Of a DNA stretch of 64,000 bases, positions 14,063 to 24,100 are shown piece after piece. The notes under the pieces are model-generated. The model did not search any database, was not told the DNA's origin, and worked only from the letters and a program-made list of their open reading frames with translations. The translations under genes and the position numbers were made by a program. Source of the stretch: Apus apus (Eukaryota; Chordata; Aves; Apodiformes; Apodidae); assembly GCF_020740795.1 (NCBI RefSeq), contig NC_067285.1, positions 96,245,152 to 96,309,151 of the forward strand. The letters run 5' to 3'. Position 1 is the stretch's first letter. The number at the start of each line of letters is the position of its first letter.

Positions 14063-14784
14063 ACAGAATCATAGAATATGTCAAGTTAAAAGGGACCCAT
14101 AAGGAGCATTGGGTCCAGCTCCCTGTTCCTCACAGGACTACCTAAAACTAAACCATATGACTAAGAGTGTCATCCGGACATTCGTTGAATTCTAACAGGT
14201 TGGTGCCATGACCACTTCCCTGGGGATCCTGGTCCAGTGACCAACCACTCTCTCAGTAAAGAACCTTTTCCTAATGTCCAGTCTCAACTTCCTCTGACAA
14301 GGCTTCATTCCATTTCCTTGTGTTCTATGACTGGTCACCAGCACCTGCCCCTCCTCTGTCCCCTGTGAGGAAGTTGTAGAGTGAGGCAAGGACACACCTC
14401 AGCCTTCTCTTCTGTGAGCTGAACAAAGTGCTCCTAGTAAGTCTTGCCCTTGAGGCCTTTCAACATCTTGGTCACCTCTGGACACACTCTAATAGTTTGA
14501 TGTCCTGCTTATATTGAGGCACACAGTACTCAAAGTAGGACTATGCCAGTGCAGCGCAGGGTGGGAAAATCACCTCCCTTGACCAGCTAGCTAGGGGTGC
14601 TTGATGTCCCCCAGGACATGGTTGGCCTTTTTGGCTGCCAGGGCACACTGGTAACTCATATTCAACTTGCCATTAACCCAGACACCCAGATCTCTTTCTG
14701 TGGGGCTGCTCTCCAGCCTCTCCAGTTTGTACCCATAACCAGGATTACCTCTGGCACCTGGTCTTGTTGTACTTCATGACACTA
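14063..14784 (-). mobile_element. Old CR1 LINE, antisense, left part (interrupted)
   Basis: It begins with ACAGAATCATAGAAT, the reverse complement of the CR1 3' octamer tail. It continues through typical antisense CR1 blocks, such as the CACTTCCCTGGGGATCC region, the CACCCAGATCTCTTTC region and CTTGTTGTACTTCATGA near 14775. It stops abruptly where a sense CR1 begins. The matching right part resumes near 15659, so this is the older host copy of a nested pair. Confidence 0.85.
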
Positions 14785-15658
14785 AACTGGGAGGAGTGGC
14801 TGACACACCAGAAGGCTGTGCTGCCACTCAGTGAGACCTGGACAGGCTGGAGAGTTGGGCGGGGAGAAACTTCATGAAACTCAACAAGGGCAAGTGTAGA
14901 GTCTTGCATCTGGGGAAGAACAACCCCATGTACCAGTACAGGTTGGGGGCTGACCTGCTGGAGAGCAGTGTAGGAGAAAGGGACCTGGGGGTCCTGGTAG
15001 ACAGGAGGATGACCATGAGCCAGCAATGTGCCCTTGTGGCCAAGAAGGCCAATGGCATCCTGGGGTGTATTAGAAAGGGGGTGGTTAGTAGGTCAAGGGA
15101 GGTTCTCCTCCCCCTCTATTCTGCTTTGCTGAGGCTGCATCTGGAGTATTGTGTCCAGTTCTGGGCCCCTCAGTTCAAGAAGGACAGGGAAGTGCTTGAA
15201 AGAGTCCAGCACAGAGCCACAAAGATGATGAAGGGAGTGGAACATCTCCCTTATGAGGAAAGGCTGAGGGAGCTGGGTCTCTTTAGATTGGAAAAGAGGA
15301 GACTGAGGGGCGACCCCATCAATGTTTATAAATATGTTAAGGGCAAGTGTCTGGAGGATTGAGCCAGGCTTTTTTCAGTGACGTCCAGTAACAGGACAAG
15401 GGGCAATGGGTGCAAACTGGAACACAGGAGGTTCCACGTGAACATCAGAAAAAACTTCTTTCCTGTGAGAGTGACAGAGCACTGGAACAGGCTGCCCAGA
15501 GAGGTTGTGGAGTCTCCTTCACTGGAGACATTCAAAACCTGCCTGGATGTGTTCCTGTGTGATGTACTCTAGGTGACCCTGCTCTGGCAGGGGAGTTGGA
15601 CTAGATGATCTGTCAAGGTCCCTTCCAACCCCTAAGATTCTGTGATTCTGTGATTCAC
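14785..15658 (+). mobile_element. Younger CR1 LINE, sense, nested in the older copy
   Basis: It is the 3' end of a CR1 with the terminal part of ORF2 and a tail of three ATTCTGTG-like units (15637-15657). It starts at AAACTGGGAGGAGTGGCTGA, a familiar internal CR1 block, so it is 5'-truncated, as is usual for CR1. Both flanks are antisense CR1 sequence that join when this segment is removed. A short ACAC shared by both junctions may be the target duplication. Confidence 0.88.
14874..15575 (+). pseudogene. CR1 ORF2 C-terminal fragment, broken
   Basis: The frame from 14874 encodes the last part of the CR1 ORF2 polyprotein downstream of the reverse-transcriptase core. Landmarks are an RDLGVLVD-type motif, an [10 protein letters not shown] motif, a [13 protein letters not shown] block and, after an in-frame TGA at 15361-15363, the terminal [15 protein letters not shown] block. 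The endonuclease and the catalytic RT core are absent because of 5' truncation. The copy cannot mobilise itself. The long open stretch shows that it is much younger than the surrounding CR1. Confidence 0.85.
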
Positions 15659-16000
15659 ACGGTTGGTGATTGTCCAGCTCTCTAGTCTATCTGGATCTCT
15701 CTGTAAAGCCTTGTTACCCTCAAGGGAGTCCATAACTCCTCCTAGGTATTATTAACAAACGGACTTAATCTACATTCAATTCCAATGTCCAGATACTTTA
15801 CAAAAACATAAAAGAGCACTGGCCCTGAAACTGAGTCCTAGGGAACCCCACTGGCTGCCAGCCTGACATAACCCCATGTACTATAACTTTGAGCCCAACC
15901 CATCAGCCAATTGCTCACCCACCACGTTATGGACTTGTCTAGCTGTGTGCTGGACATTTTGTCCAGAAGGATACTGTGAAAGTGTCAAAAGCTCTTGATT
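15659..16000 (-). mobile_element. Old CR1 LINE, antisense, right part
   Basis: It continues the interrupted antisense CR1: GGTTGGTGATTGTCCAGC and TCTGGATCTCTCTGTAAAGCC follow directly on the block that ends near 14780. Further recognisable blocks are GGGAACCCCACTGGC near 15841 and a GTGTCAAAAGCTCTTG stretch near 15979. The right boundary is approximate. Confidence 0.8.
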
Positions 16001-16635
16001 TCTGGTAGCTTTCTTGTGTTGAGTTTTGGGAATCTCAAGATAAAGCATCTGTGACCCAGCTGGAAGAGGATGACAGGAAAATCCAGCAGGGCTCACAATT
16101 CACATTTCTGTCAGCTTGCCAATGAAATAAGCATCCTGAGATTATTGTGGCTGTTGAATTAAGATGCAGATGTGGTGCATAATAGCAGCTGCGAAGAGGG
16201 GTATTACATGAATTGTTACAATCACTGAAAAGATAAAACCGAGCAAAGCAAACAGGGAATTACACCGGCCTCCAATAATTTATCTGTCTTGTTTCTACCT
16301 AATCAGATGGAAAAAAATTAGCCCACTAATTCCGGTGTTGTTCATGCTTCCTGAATTTTGTATTGGTGGAGATGATGAGACATGGGTCTGCTCAGCATGA
16401 AGAATAAGAGTCTCACTGCTGTCAAGTACCTACTGGGAGGTTATGCTGGAGCTGTGGAGTCAAAGGTGAGAGGCAGCAGACACAAGTCACAGTAGTGGAA
16501 ATTGTCACAACAATTTCACAACTGGCATGTCTCAACCAAGGAGAGAGGCAAGGATGCAGAGTATACAATGACAAAAGTGATTTTTAGTCATGTGCATGAG
16601 GTAACCCAATCAAATTGGAGCACTCCAATGCTGTT
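16001..16635. other. Intergenic, no gene seen
   Basis: Unique-looking sequence between two CR1 blocks. No ORF or motif of note. Confidence 0.5.
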
Positions 16636-16880
16636 TTAGTCATCTAGTCATCTAGTCCAACCCCCCTGCAATGAGCAGGAACATGTTCAGCTAGGTGAGG
16701 TTGCCCAGAGCACTGTCCAACCTGACCTTGAATGTTTCCAGGAATGCGGCATCTACCACCTCTCTGGGAAATCTGTTCCAGTGTTTCACTGTAAAAAAAT
16801 TCTCCCTTATATCTAGTCTAAATCTAGTCTCTTTTAGTTTGAAACCATTACCCCTTGCCCTATCATAAACGGCCCTAATA
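16636..16880 (-). mobile_element. CR1 LINE fragment, antisense
   Basis: AGTCCAACCCCCCTGC, a GAGGTTGCCCAGAGC stretch and a TTTGAAACCATTACCCC stretch are antisense CR1 3'-region blocks. The terminal octamer tail is missing at the left end, so the copy is truncated on both sides. Confidence 0.85.
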
Positions 16881-17240
16881 ACAGAATTATAGAACCATTT
16901 TGGTTGGAAAAGATCATCTAGTCAAACCATTAGCATTGCCAAGTCCACCATTAAACCACATGCCTAAGCACAAAATCTACCCATCTTTTCAATACCTCCA
17001 GAGATGGTAACTCCACCACTTCCTGGGAAGCCTGTTCCAATGTTTGATAACCCTTTTGGTGAAGACATTTTTCCTAATATCCAATCTAAGCCTCCCCTGG
17101 CATAACTCAAGGCCATTTCCTCTTGTTCTATCACTTTTTACTTGGGAGAAGAGACCACCACATGCCTTGCTACAGCCTTCTCTCAGGTAGTTGTAGGGGT
17201 CAGTCCCTTCTCCCATGTAATGGCCTCCAGTTGTGCCAGG
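16881..17240 (-). mobile_element. Second CR1 LINE fragment, antisense
   Basis: A new copy starts at ACAGAATTATAGAACC, the CR1 tail in reverse complement. It continues with AATACCTCCAGAGATGG, CCTAATATCCAATCTAAGCC and CCTCTTGTTCTATC. It abuts the previous copy with almost no spacer. Read on the - strand it has an ORF2-end remnant with an [15 protein letters not shown] block (about 17040-17070). Confidence 0.85.
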
Positions 17241-17750
17241 GGAGGTTTAGAGTTCTGAGGCCCCTAACACAGGCAGGACATAAAGCTGTTGGAGCAAGTC
17301 CATAGGAGGGTCACAGCGATGATCAGAAGGCTGGAGCATCTCTGCTATGAAGACAGGCTGAGAAAGTTGGGGCTGTTCATCCCGGAGAAGAGAAGGCTCT
17401 GGGGAGGCCTTATAGCAGCCTTCCAGTGCCTGAAGGGGCTAGAGGAAAGCTGGGGAGGGGCTTTTTACAGGGGCATGTAGCGAGAGGACAAGGGGTAATG
17501 GTTTAAAACTTGAAGAGGGAAGATGTAAACATTAGGAGGAAATTAGTTACTACGAGGGTGGTGAGACACTGGAAGGAGGTCGCCCAGGGGAGTTATGGAT
17601 GCCCCCTCCCTGGAAGTGTGCGAGGCAGGCTGGACGGGGCTCTGAGCACCCTGGTCTAGCGGGAGGTGTCCCTGCCCATGCCGGGGGGCTGGACCTACCC
17701 GATCTTTAAGGTCCCTTCCAACCCAAACCATTCTGTGATGCTATGAATTC
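17241..17750 (+). mobile_element. CR1 LINE fragment, sense, next to the LGI2 promoter
   Basis: Sense CR1 3' region: a GGAGCAAGTCCATAGGAGGG block, then CTTATAGCAGCCTTCCAG, GTGGTGAGACACTGG, a GGTCCCTTCCAACCC stretch and a tail of ATTCTGTGATGCTATGA. It faces the opposite way from the copy before it. It ends about 220 bp upstream of the LGI2 start codon and just before the GC-rich promoter sequence begins. Confidence 0.9.
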
Positions 17751-17971
17751 AATCTAGCGAGAAAATAAGCACGTCCCGGGGCACCATCCCTGGTGAGTCG
17801 GGACCGGGGGCCACCGCCCCTCGCACCGCCCGGCTCCGGCTCCGGCTCCGGCGGGACCCCCCCCGCCCGTCCTCCCCGGGGCCGGCCCCGCGTCGGGGCG
17901 GCGCCGCGGTGCTGATGTCAGGGCGCGGGGCGGCGGGCAGCGGCCGGCGGGGAGCGGCGGGGAGCGGCGGC
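17751..17971 (+). promoter_or_regulatory. LGI2 CpG-island promoter and 5' UTR
   Basis: GC content jumps sharply directly after the CR1 tail and CpG dinucleotides become dense, as in a CpG-island promoter. Visible details are four CCGGCT-type hexamers (about 17829-17852), a CRE-like TGATGTCA at 17913-17920 (one base from TGACGTCA) and two tandem GGAGCGGCGG decamers at 17951-17970. No TATA box is evident. The transcription start cannot be placed from sequence alone. An in-frame ATG at 17915 lies in poor Kozak context. Confidence 0.65.
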
Positions 17972-18162
17972 ATGGCGGGCCCGGCGCGGCTGCTGGCGCT
18001 GTGCGGCGCCGCCGCCATCCTGCTGCTCCTGCCGCCGCCCGCCCCCGCCGCCCCGCGCCGGCCGCCGCGCTGCGGGCCGCCCTGCAGCTGCTGGCGGGAG
18101 TCGGCGCTGTGCGTGGGCGCGGCGGGAGCACCGCGCAGCCTGCCCGCCGGCCTGGGCTCCCT
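17972..18162 (+). CDS. LGI2: LGI2 coding exon 1: signal peptide and LRR N-cap
   Basis: Encodes residues 1-63 plus two bases of codon 64. A short basic start (MAGPAR) leads into a Leu/Ala core (about 7-20) and a Pro/Ala-rich cleavage region. The N-cap cysteine pattern C-x3-C-x-C-x6-C follows (C34 to C47). The exon is very GC-rich and Ala/Pro/Arg-biased. Apart from the cysteines and the CVG motif it is poorly conserved relative to mammals, unlike the rest of the protein. The donor GTGAGT follows at 18163. Confidence 0.93.
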
Positions 18163-21100
18163 GTGAGTGCGAGGGGTGCGCGGGGCCGGCCCCGGGGAGG
18201 AGGGAGGGGGTGTGTGTGTGTGAGTGTGCCGGTGTGCGGGTGTGTGTGATGCGGGGCAGTCCCGCTTGACGGGTGGCTTCTCTTTTTTTTCCAGGAGCCT
18301 GGTGAACGGGACCTTCTCCGAAGTGAAGGACAGGATGTTTTCTCACCTGCCCTCCCTGCAGCTGCTGTAAGTATGGCACTAACATAATAATAATAATTAA
18401 AAAAAAGCCAATTAGCACTTTGCCAGTTCCTTCTAGAGTTGCGGCTGCCCTTGGAAGAAGGGAGCTAAGGGATAAATCCCCAGCTTGGGCAGCCCTGCTG
18501 CTGGAGCTGCTGTTTCGTAACAGGGGGATGCATTTCCCACTCATAAACCACTCCATAAACCGTGTATGGAGTTACTGAAGGAGAACAAATGATTTCTGGT
18601 ATTCTTAAGTTCCTTTTTTTTTAAGATTTCAGCTTTAATGAGTTTAGTTAATGACTCCAGTTTTTCCCCTGGAGTCATGTGCTGGTTGGATCTCACTTGC
18701 ATTCACTGTGTGCCCGTGAGTCTCACGTTGGCTTTGGGATGTTGCAGGCATGATGGGCGAGCAGAGGTTGCCAGGACACACCTGGGAGGAAAACCTCTGC
18801 TTGTGAAGCATTGGTGTCTGCAGCATGACGCTGTGCTTCAGCATCCCACTTGGAGGGCAGCCCCTTGGATGCCTCCTGATGTGATGGTGATGGACCTCCA
18901 GGTGGGATGGACTTCTGTCCCAGGGAACAGTGATCCAACCACGGGCACTCTGCAATCCTCTCCTCTTCCTGACCTCGGGCAAATCACTTGGTCGTGCCGG
19001 TGTTGCAGTCAGGTGTGTGCCTGCAGCTCCTGTAGCCAAAGTTGCTTTAGTACAGCTGTCCTGGGAGGCAGCAGCAGGGAAGGCACAGAGGTACGGCGTG
19101 CGCTTCCCGTCCCTGGGGAGCCTGCAGGGAAGCTGTGCTGCTGCCTGTACCCTGACTGGCCCAGTGCAGCCTGCCTGTAACACCCAGTACCAGGTGCACT
19201 CCCTTGCCTCCCCCTGTAAGGGTGGGGTTACCCCCAAAGCAAAGACACTGCAATGGAAAGTTCAGCAAAAAGATGCGAGGTGCGCCAGGCTAAGGAGTTG
19301 CCACAGGGCTAGATGTTAAAATTAGTCTTAGCGAGAGATAGTCTCTAAAAGCATTTGGTAGCATGATGGCCAGGCTCGTCTCCTCGTGCACCCCCACCTC
19401 ATCCTCAAAGGCCTGTCTCACTGTCTGTGGGAAGCAGCACCCCATGGGGAGAAGACGGGGGGAATCTGTCTTGTTTTGAATAGTGGTACTGGGAAGAGGG
19501 AGAAAGAGCAGATGAACGTTATCCCATTTCCTTAGCTGTAGCAGATTTCCAGGAGGAGATACTACGGGGTGGTGGGGCAGAGGTCAGTTGTTGAGAAAGT
19601 CAGAAGTTGACTATGTCAGTTTATGTGGTAGATCAAATGTAGGAGTGAGAGAGGTTAGTCACTACCACCACCTTGGGCCCTGACAAATTTTGTTGGTTAG
19701 TGTAATTTGGGATTTTTCCCTTCAAACATGAGGGAAAAGAGTCATTAAAGAATAAAAGAGATACATGCATAATTGAGCACTTGGGTGCCTCAGGACTATG
19801 TCTTCAGTAGCGGTAGCTGTGGTAAAATAGTAATGCAAGGATTTACTTTTGATGATGGTCTGCATCTTTGTAAGATTTCTTTGGGGTAATCAAAGGAGCA
19901 TTTGTCTAGCATTAGCATAGTAACTGATAATCACAGGGAAACTTTGCATTTCATGTTGGTTAGTCTTCTAAATTAATTTTAGTAAAATGCCTGAAACCAT
20001 ACAAAAAGAGGATTAATAAATTACTCTGATAAATGGAATACTGCAGACATACTCACTTGTAGCGGAAAATTCTCAGATTTTCCAAAATTTATTTATTTTG
20101 GGGTACATTTGATTTTCAGAACAAATAAGAAATTTTGCTGTTTTCTTAAAAGGACATCACTCTCTGTGCCTTTGAACATCAACATTGGAGATCGTTTGCT
20201 GTTGTGCTTTGGTACAGCAAAGAAAGAGTTTTGCTGGCAGAGCCCTTCCTTAGCGCCCTTCTTCCTGACTGTCCTGTACTGGCTCAGGTGACAGCCATTC
20301 AGGTGACAACTGTGAATCTTTTTGTCCCTGAAGTTCATATGGAAGGGCAAGGCAGTGCCTGGAGCAGGCAGCACTGCAGGCAGTGAACCACTGTCCACTC
20401 ACTGCCTGTGGACACAGGGCTTTGCTTTGCAAGGATAGCAGGACTCTCTCTGGTTGCTTGGACATGTCTGTGTATCCAGCTGGTGAATCAGCTGCATGAG
20501 CCACATGCTGTTCTCCGATGCCATAGGCCGTAGCCCATCTGCAGGTCAAGCTTGGAGCATCCCTCTGGGAATGCAGAATGAGCAAGCCCTGACCCACTGC
20601 AAGTGCATAAAGGAGAGCTGGTGCTGGTGCTTGAGGGCTCAGGAGTGGTGCTGAGATGGTCACTTTAAAAGTGTTAGTGTGGCTGGAGGGGTGGTACGCA
20701 ACTGGGTTCCTCACTCAGCAGACCTGCCTCTTTAAAGATGGCTTGTCCTGCTCAGGGGACCAGAGAGTCAAGGGCTGGGTTGCATTTAAACAAGGTGAAT
20801 GACACAGGAAGCATTTTTTCCTGGGGAGTGGTGGGCATCAACTAGCATCACATTATGCCTTTGATTTATTTTTTTTAATAGACCATTCCACAGTATTTTA
20901 TGTGTGCTGCATTGATGGGGCAATATGGGCTTGAGTCAGTAAGATTAGTTTGGTCATGGGCAATAAACACAACGGGCATCATCCAGTGTGTCAAGTTTTA
21001 ATGCTCTTTCCTAATGCCTGCTCTCCATTTTTCAGCTTGCTGAACTCCAACTCCTTCACTGTTATACGAGATGATGCCTTTGCTGGTCTCTTCCATCTAG

Positions 21101-24100
21101 AGTATCTGTAAGTTTGGTATTTTATGTCTTCCTTGTCCTTAATAAATCAAGATGTTTTGATAAGTTGGCAAGACTTCTGCTGTGAAGTCTTAGTCTTTAC
21201 TGTGATCCCCACCAGCAGGGGAGATGGAGGATTTATGTTCCACTCCTGTGCAAATGTTCTTTATGGTGGCTCACCCTTTTTCAGAAGTTGCAGTGGGTTT
21301 TTTAAATGTGCCATGAATACAAGGTGGCTCTCTGCAATTACAGTACACCAAAAAGGCATTGCTTAGCAAGAGCTTGTCCTGGCTTTCCAGAACACTGCTA
21401 TCACTATCAAGGGGCTTTGAACCTCAGGAAAGAGGTGGGAAAGCCTCTCCTGGCCTGCTGACAGTCTGAAGGAGGAGTTGCAGAGTGTCCGTCTACTGCC
21501 CAGAACAACCCTGATTACTAGACTGGTCTCTTCCCCCAGCTGTCTTCTCCACCTTCTCCTCTTTTCTGATATCTCGTTTAATGCCCATAGCTTTTATATT
21601 TATATTATAAATAATTATAAATAAATTAATATATGAATATATGTATCCTATGCTATTAATTATTTCAATTATTTATATTATTGTTAAAAAAAAACAACTT
21701 TCCTTTTCTTAGTTCACTTAATTGATTTTTACATTATTTTAATTTCCTGATTATTTTTTTTAGGTCACTCTTTTGTCTTTATAAAAAAAAGTATTAGCCC
21801 TGTTACCAGGTTGTACTCCCTCCATACTCCAAAAGACTGTATTTCTGGACATGAGCTGGTATGTTTGAAACTCTGAATATGATCTCAAAAAAATTCCTCT
21901 TTCCACTCACCTTCCTGTGCTGAAAGGTAGCTGTGGAAAACATTTTTTATCTTTGTCTAAAGGAAGACCAATGCTCAGACAACTGCCTCTTGCTTAAGTC
22001 TTGCAAACAAATAGATACTAATGTGGAGTATATTCAGGATAAATAGTCTCTTACGTGTGGAGCAGCCAACAATGGAATTTGCAGACCAAAAAGCAGAGGA
22101 TGGTAAATGGTATATGCTAAAATCCATTATTTGGCTGCATCTGGATTTTTCAGAGATAGCAAGTTATGTAATTGTTCTTTCTGCTGTGTGTCTACAGTAA
22201 AAATGTAATATATGATATGTTTGTAAAAAAGAAGACAAAAAATGTAATGTTTTTCATTAATTATTTGCTTTGAAGTGCTGATGAGCTTGTGCCAGCAGCA
22301 CATGCAGTCATAGCAGTTGCTCTGGGGACTGCAGCCAGACCTCTGTCTGAAAGAAGCAAGTCCTGCCCCTCCTCAGCTGGTTAAAGGGAAAATCTCTGTC
22401 CCTGGTTGCCAGCTGCAAGCCAGGGAAAGCAATGAAGACTGGGAATGCCTTACAAATTCCATTTCCTTTAGAGCAGCTGAAAAAGCGGTCTTGATTAATG
22501 GTTGTGGTTGCCTTCTGTGCCATGTCCACAGAGCTCTTCGTCTTCCCAGCAAAAGACATCTCCACCTTTTGGGAACTGGCTGCAAGTGATCTTTTTCTGG
22601 GGCTTTTTATGGCCAAGCCAAACACCATTACACCAAACAGCTAGTAACACTGTTAGAGACTCAGTAACTCGTGTCTCTCAATTACCAGTCATCAGACCTT
22701 ACAGAGAATAAGAAAACTTCACTGACAAACAAGAATGACAAGTTTATTTGTGTACAAAGCAAAGCCTCTGGATGAAGAGCAGGTGGGGAGGACACACAGC
22801 AGATACCTGTACCTATACATACATATATGTGTATATACATATATCTGCAGTTGTGTCCTACTGCATTTGCAGCACTGAAAATGTCATTCAATGGACCCTT
22901 AAACTAACTGGCTCCATGTACAGTGTCTGGATAAGACAGGTCTGATCAAGACAGGAGCTTTGCTGGTGAACAGAGACGTTCTCAGGGTAGCATCCCTTTG
23001 AGGCCAGGTTTGGTGACTAAGGAGTCTGGCAAATTCCTGAGTCCCAGCCCAAATTTGCATCATCTTGCTGCAGTGTGTGCAGTGAAGCAGTCTTTATTTG
23101 CATGGACCAGTGAGCTGGCACTGTGCAGGGATGCCAGGTGCTGGTGAGGGTGTCGGGAGGCTGTTTGGCTCTCTGCTTTGCAGGTTGAATTCGTATCTGC
23201 AGGCAGCCTTATAACAGCTGACCCTCTTCTGACATATTCCATGTGGACTTTCTAATCTGCACCCTTTGCATGCAGCCAGGGTGCTGGTCACTTTGTGAGC
23301 AGTTTTGGCTATGTCTAAACTGCAGAACCCAGAGAACTTGTCATCTGCATCCCCATCCTGACTCCATCTCAAAGAGACCTTTGCTCCTAGCATTTTTCCT
23401 CTCTTTCCCTGAAGACAAACACTGATGTGTAGGAGGAAGTGAGACACTTTTATCTCATAAAGCCTTTTATAAAGTCAGCATGCAGTTGTCTTCATCCAGA
23501 TACAGCTGTACCATGCAATATCTTGATGGCCACCTGGCTGCAATTGCTTTGCAGGGCTGATGTTGTATTTAGGGATACGTCCTCAAGTGCTCAGGGGTCA
23601 GGATGCTCAAATATCAGCTCTTTCTTTAAATGCTGACATGCAGTCAGGATGAGCAGCACCCAGCTGGAATCGATACGTGCCTGTCATTCTTCCCCCAGTG
23701 CTGGGGGTTGTGACTTGTGTGCAGCTGGGCACCCTGCAGAGGTGGCGTCCTGGCTGGAGAGAGTGAAGCTGCAGCAGCAGAAAGGAAAACAAGACAGCAG
23801 TCTTGCCGTTCCTTCAGGTGTCTGCAGTTCATGTCAGGGCTCTGTGGGTGCAGAGGTGGTGTGCAGCCATGGGAGCTTGCTCCCCATCAGTGTATTTGTC
23901 TGCAGCCAGAGCAGCCCTGGCACCATGGTACTGCCCTGGGGGTTTAAAATGCAGATAGTTTGTGAGAGAAAGATAGGACATTAGCTTCTAAAGTCCATCT
24001 CTGAAGCCTCTTCCATGCACGTCTCTTGCCTCACACAACACACCCCAGGAGGATTAACTGACAGAGGAATAACGGGTTTTGCTTGTGCACTTTGTTCCTT

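Noticed and set aside
14874-15362. 162-codon ORF as a host gene
   Set aside because: It is the C-terminal end of CR1 ORF2, followed by an in-frame stop and the rest of the ORF2 end, inside a clear CR1 with tail octamers.
17754-18556. Antisense ORFs over LGI2 exon 1 (up to 212 codons)
   Set aside because: They are Arg/Ala/Pro-rich shadow frames of CpG-island DNA, caused by lack of stop codons in GC-rich sequence.
18638-19237. Overlapping ORFs of 180 (+) and 197 (-) codons
   Set aside because: They lie wholly within LGI2 intron 2, in a GC-richer patch, with no domain and no splice context.
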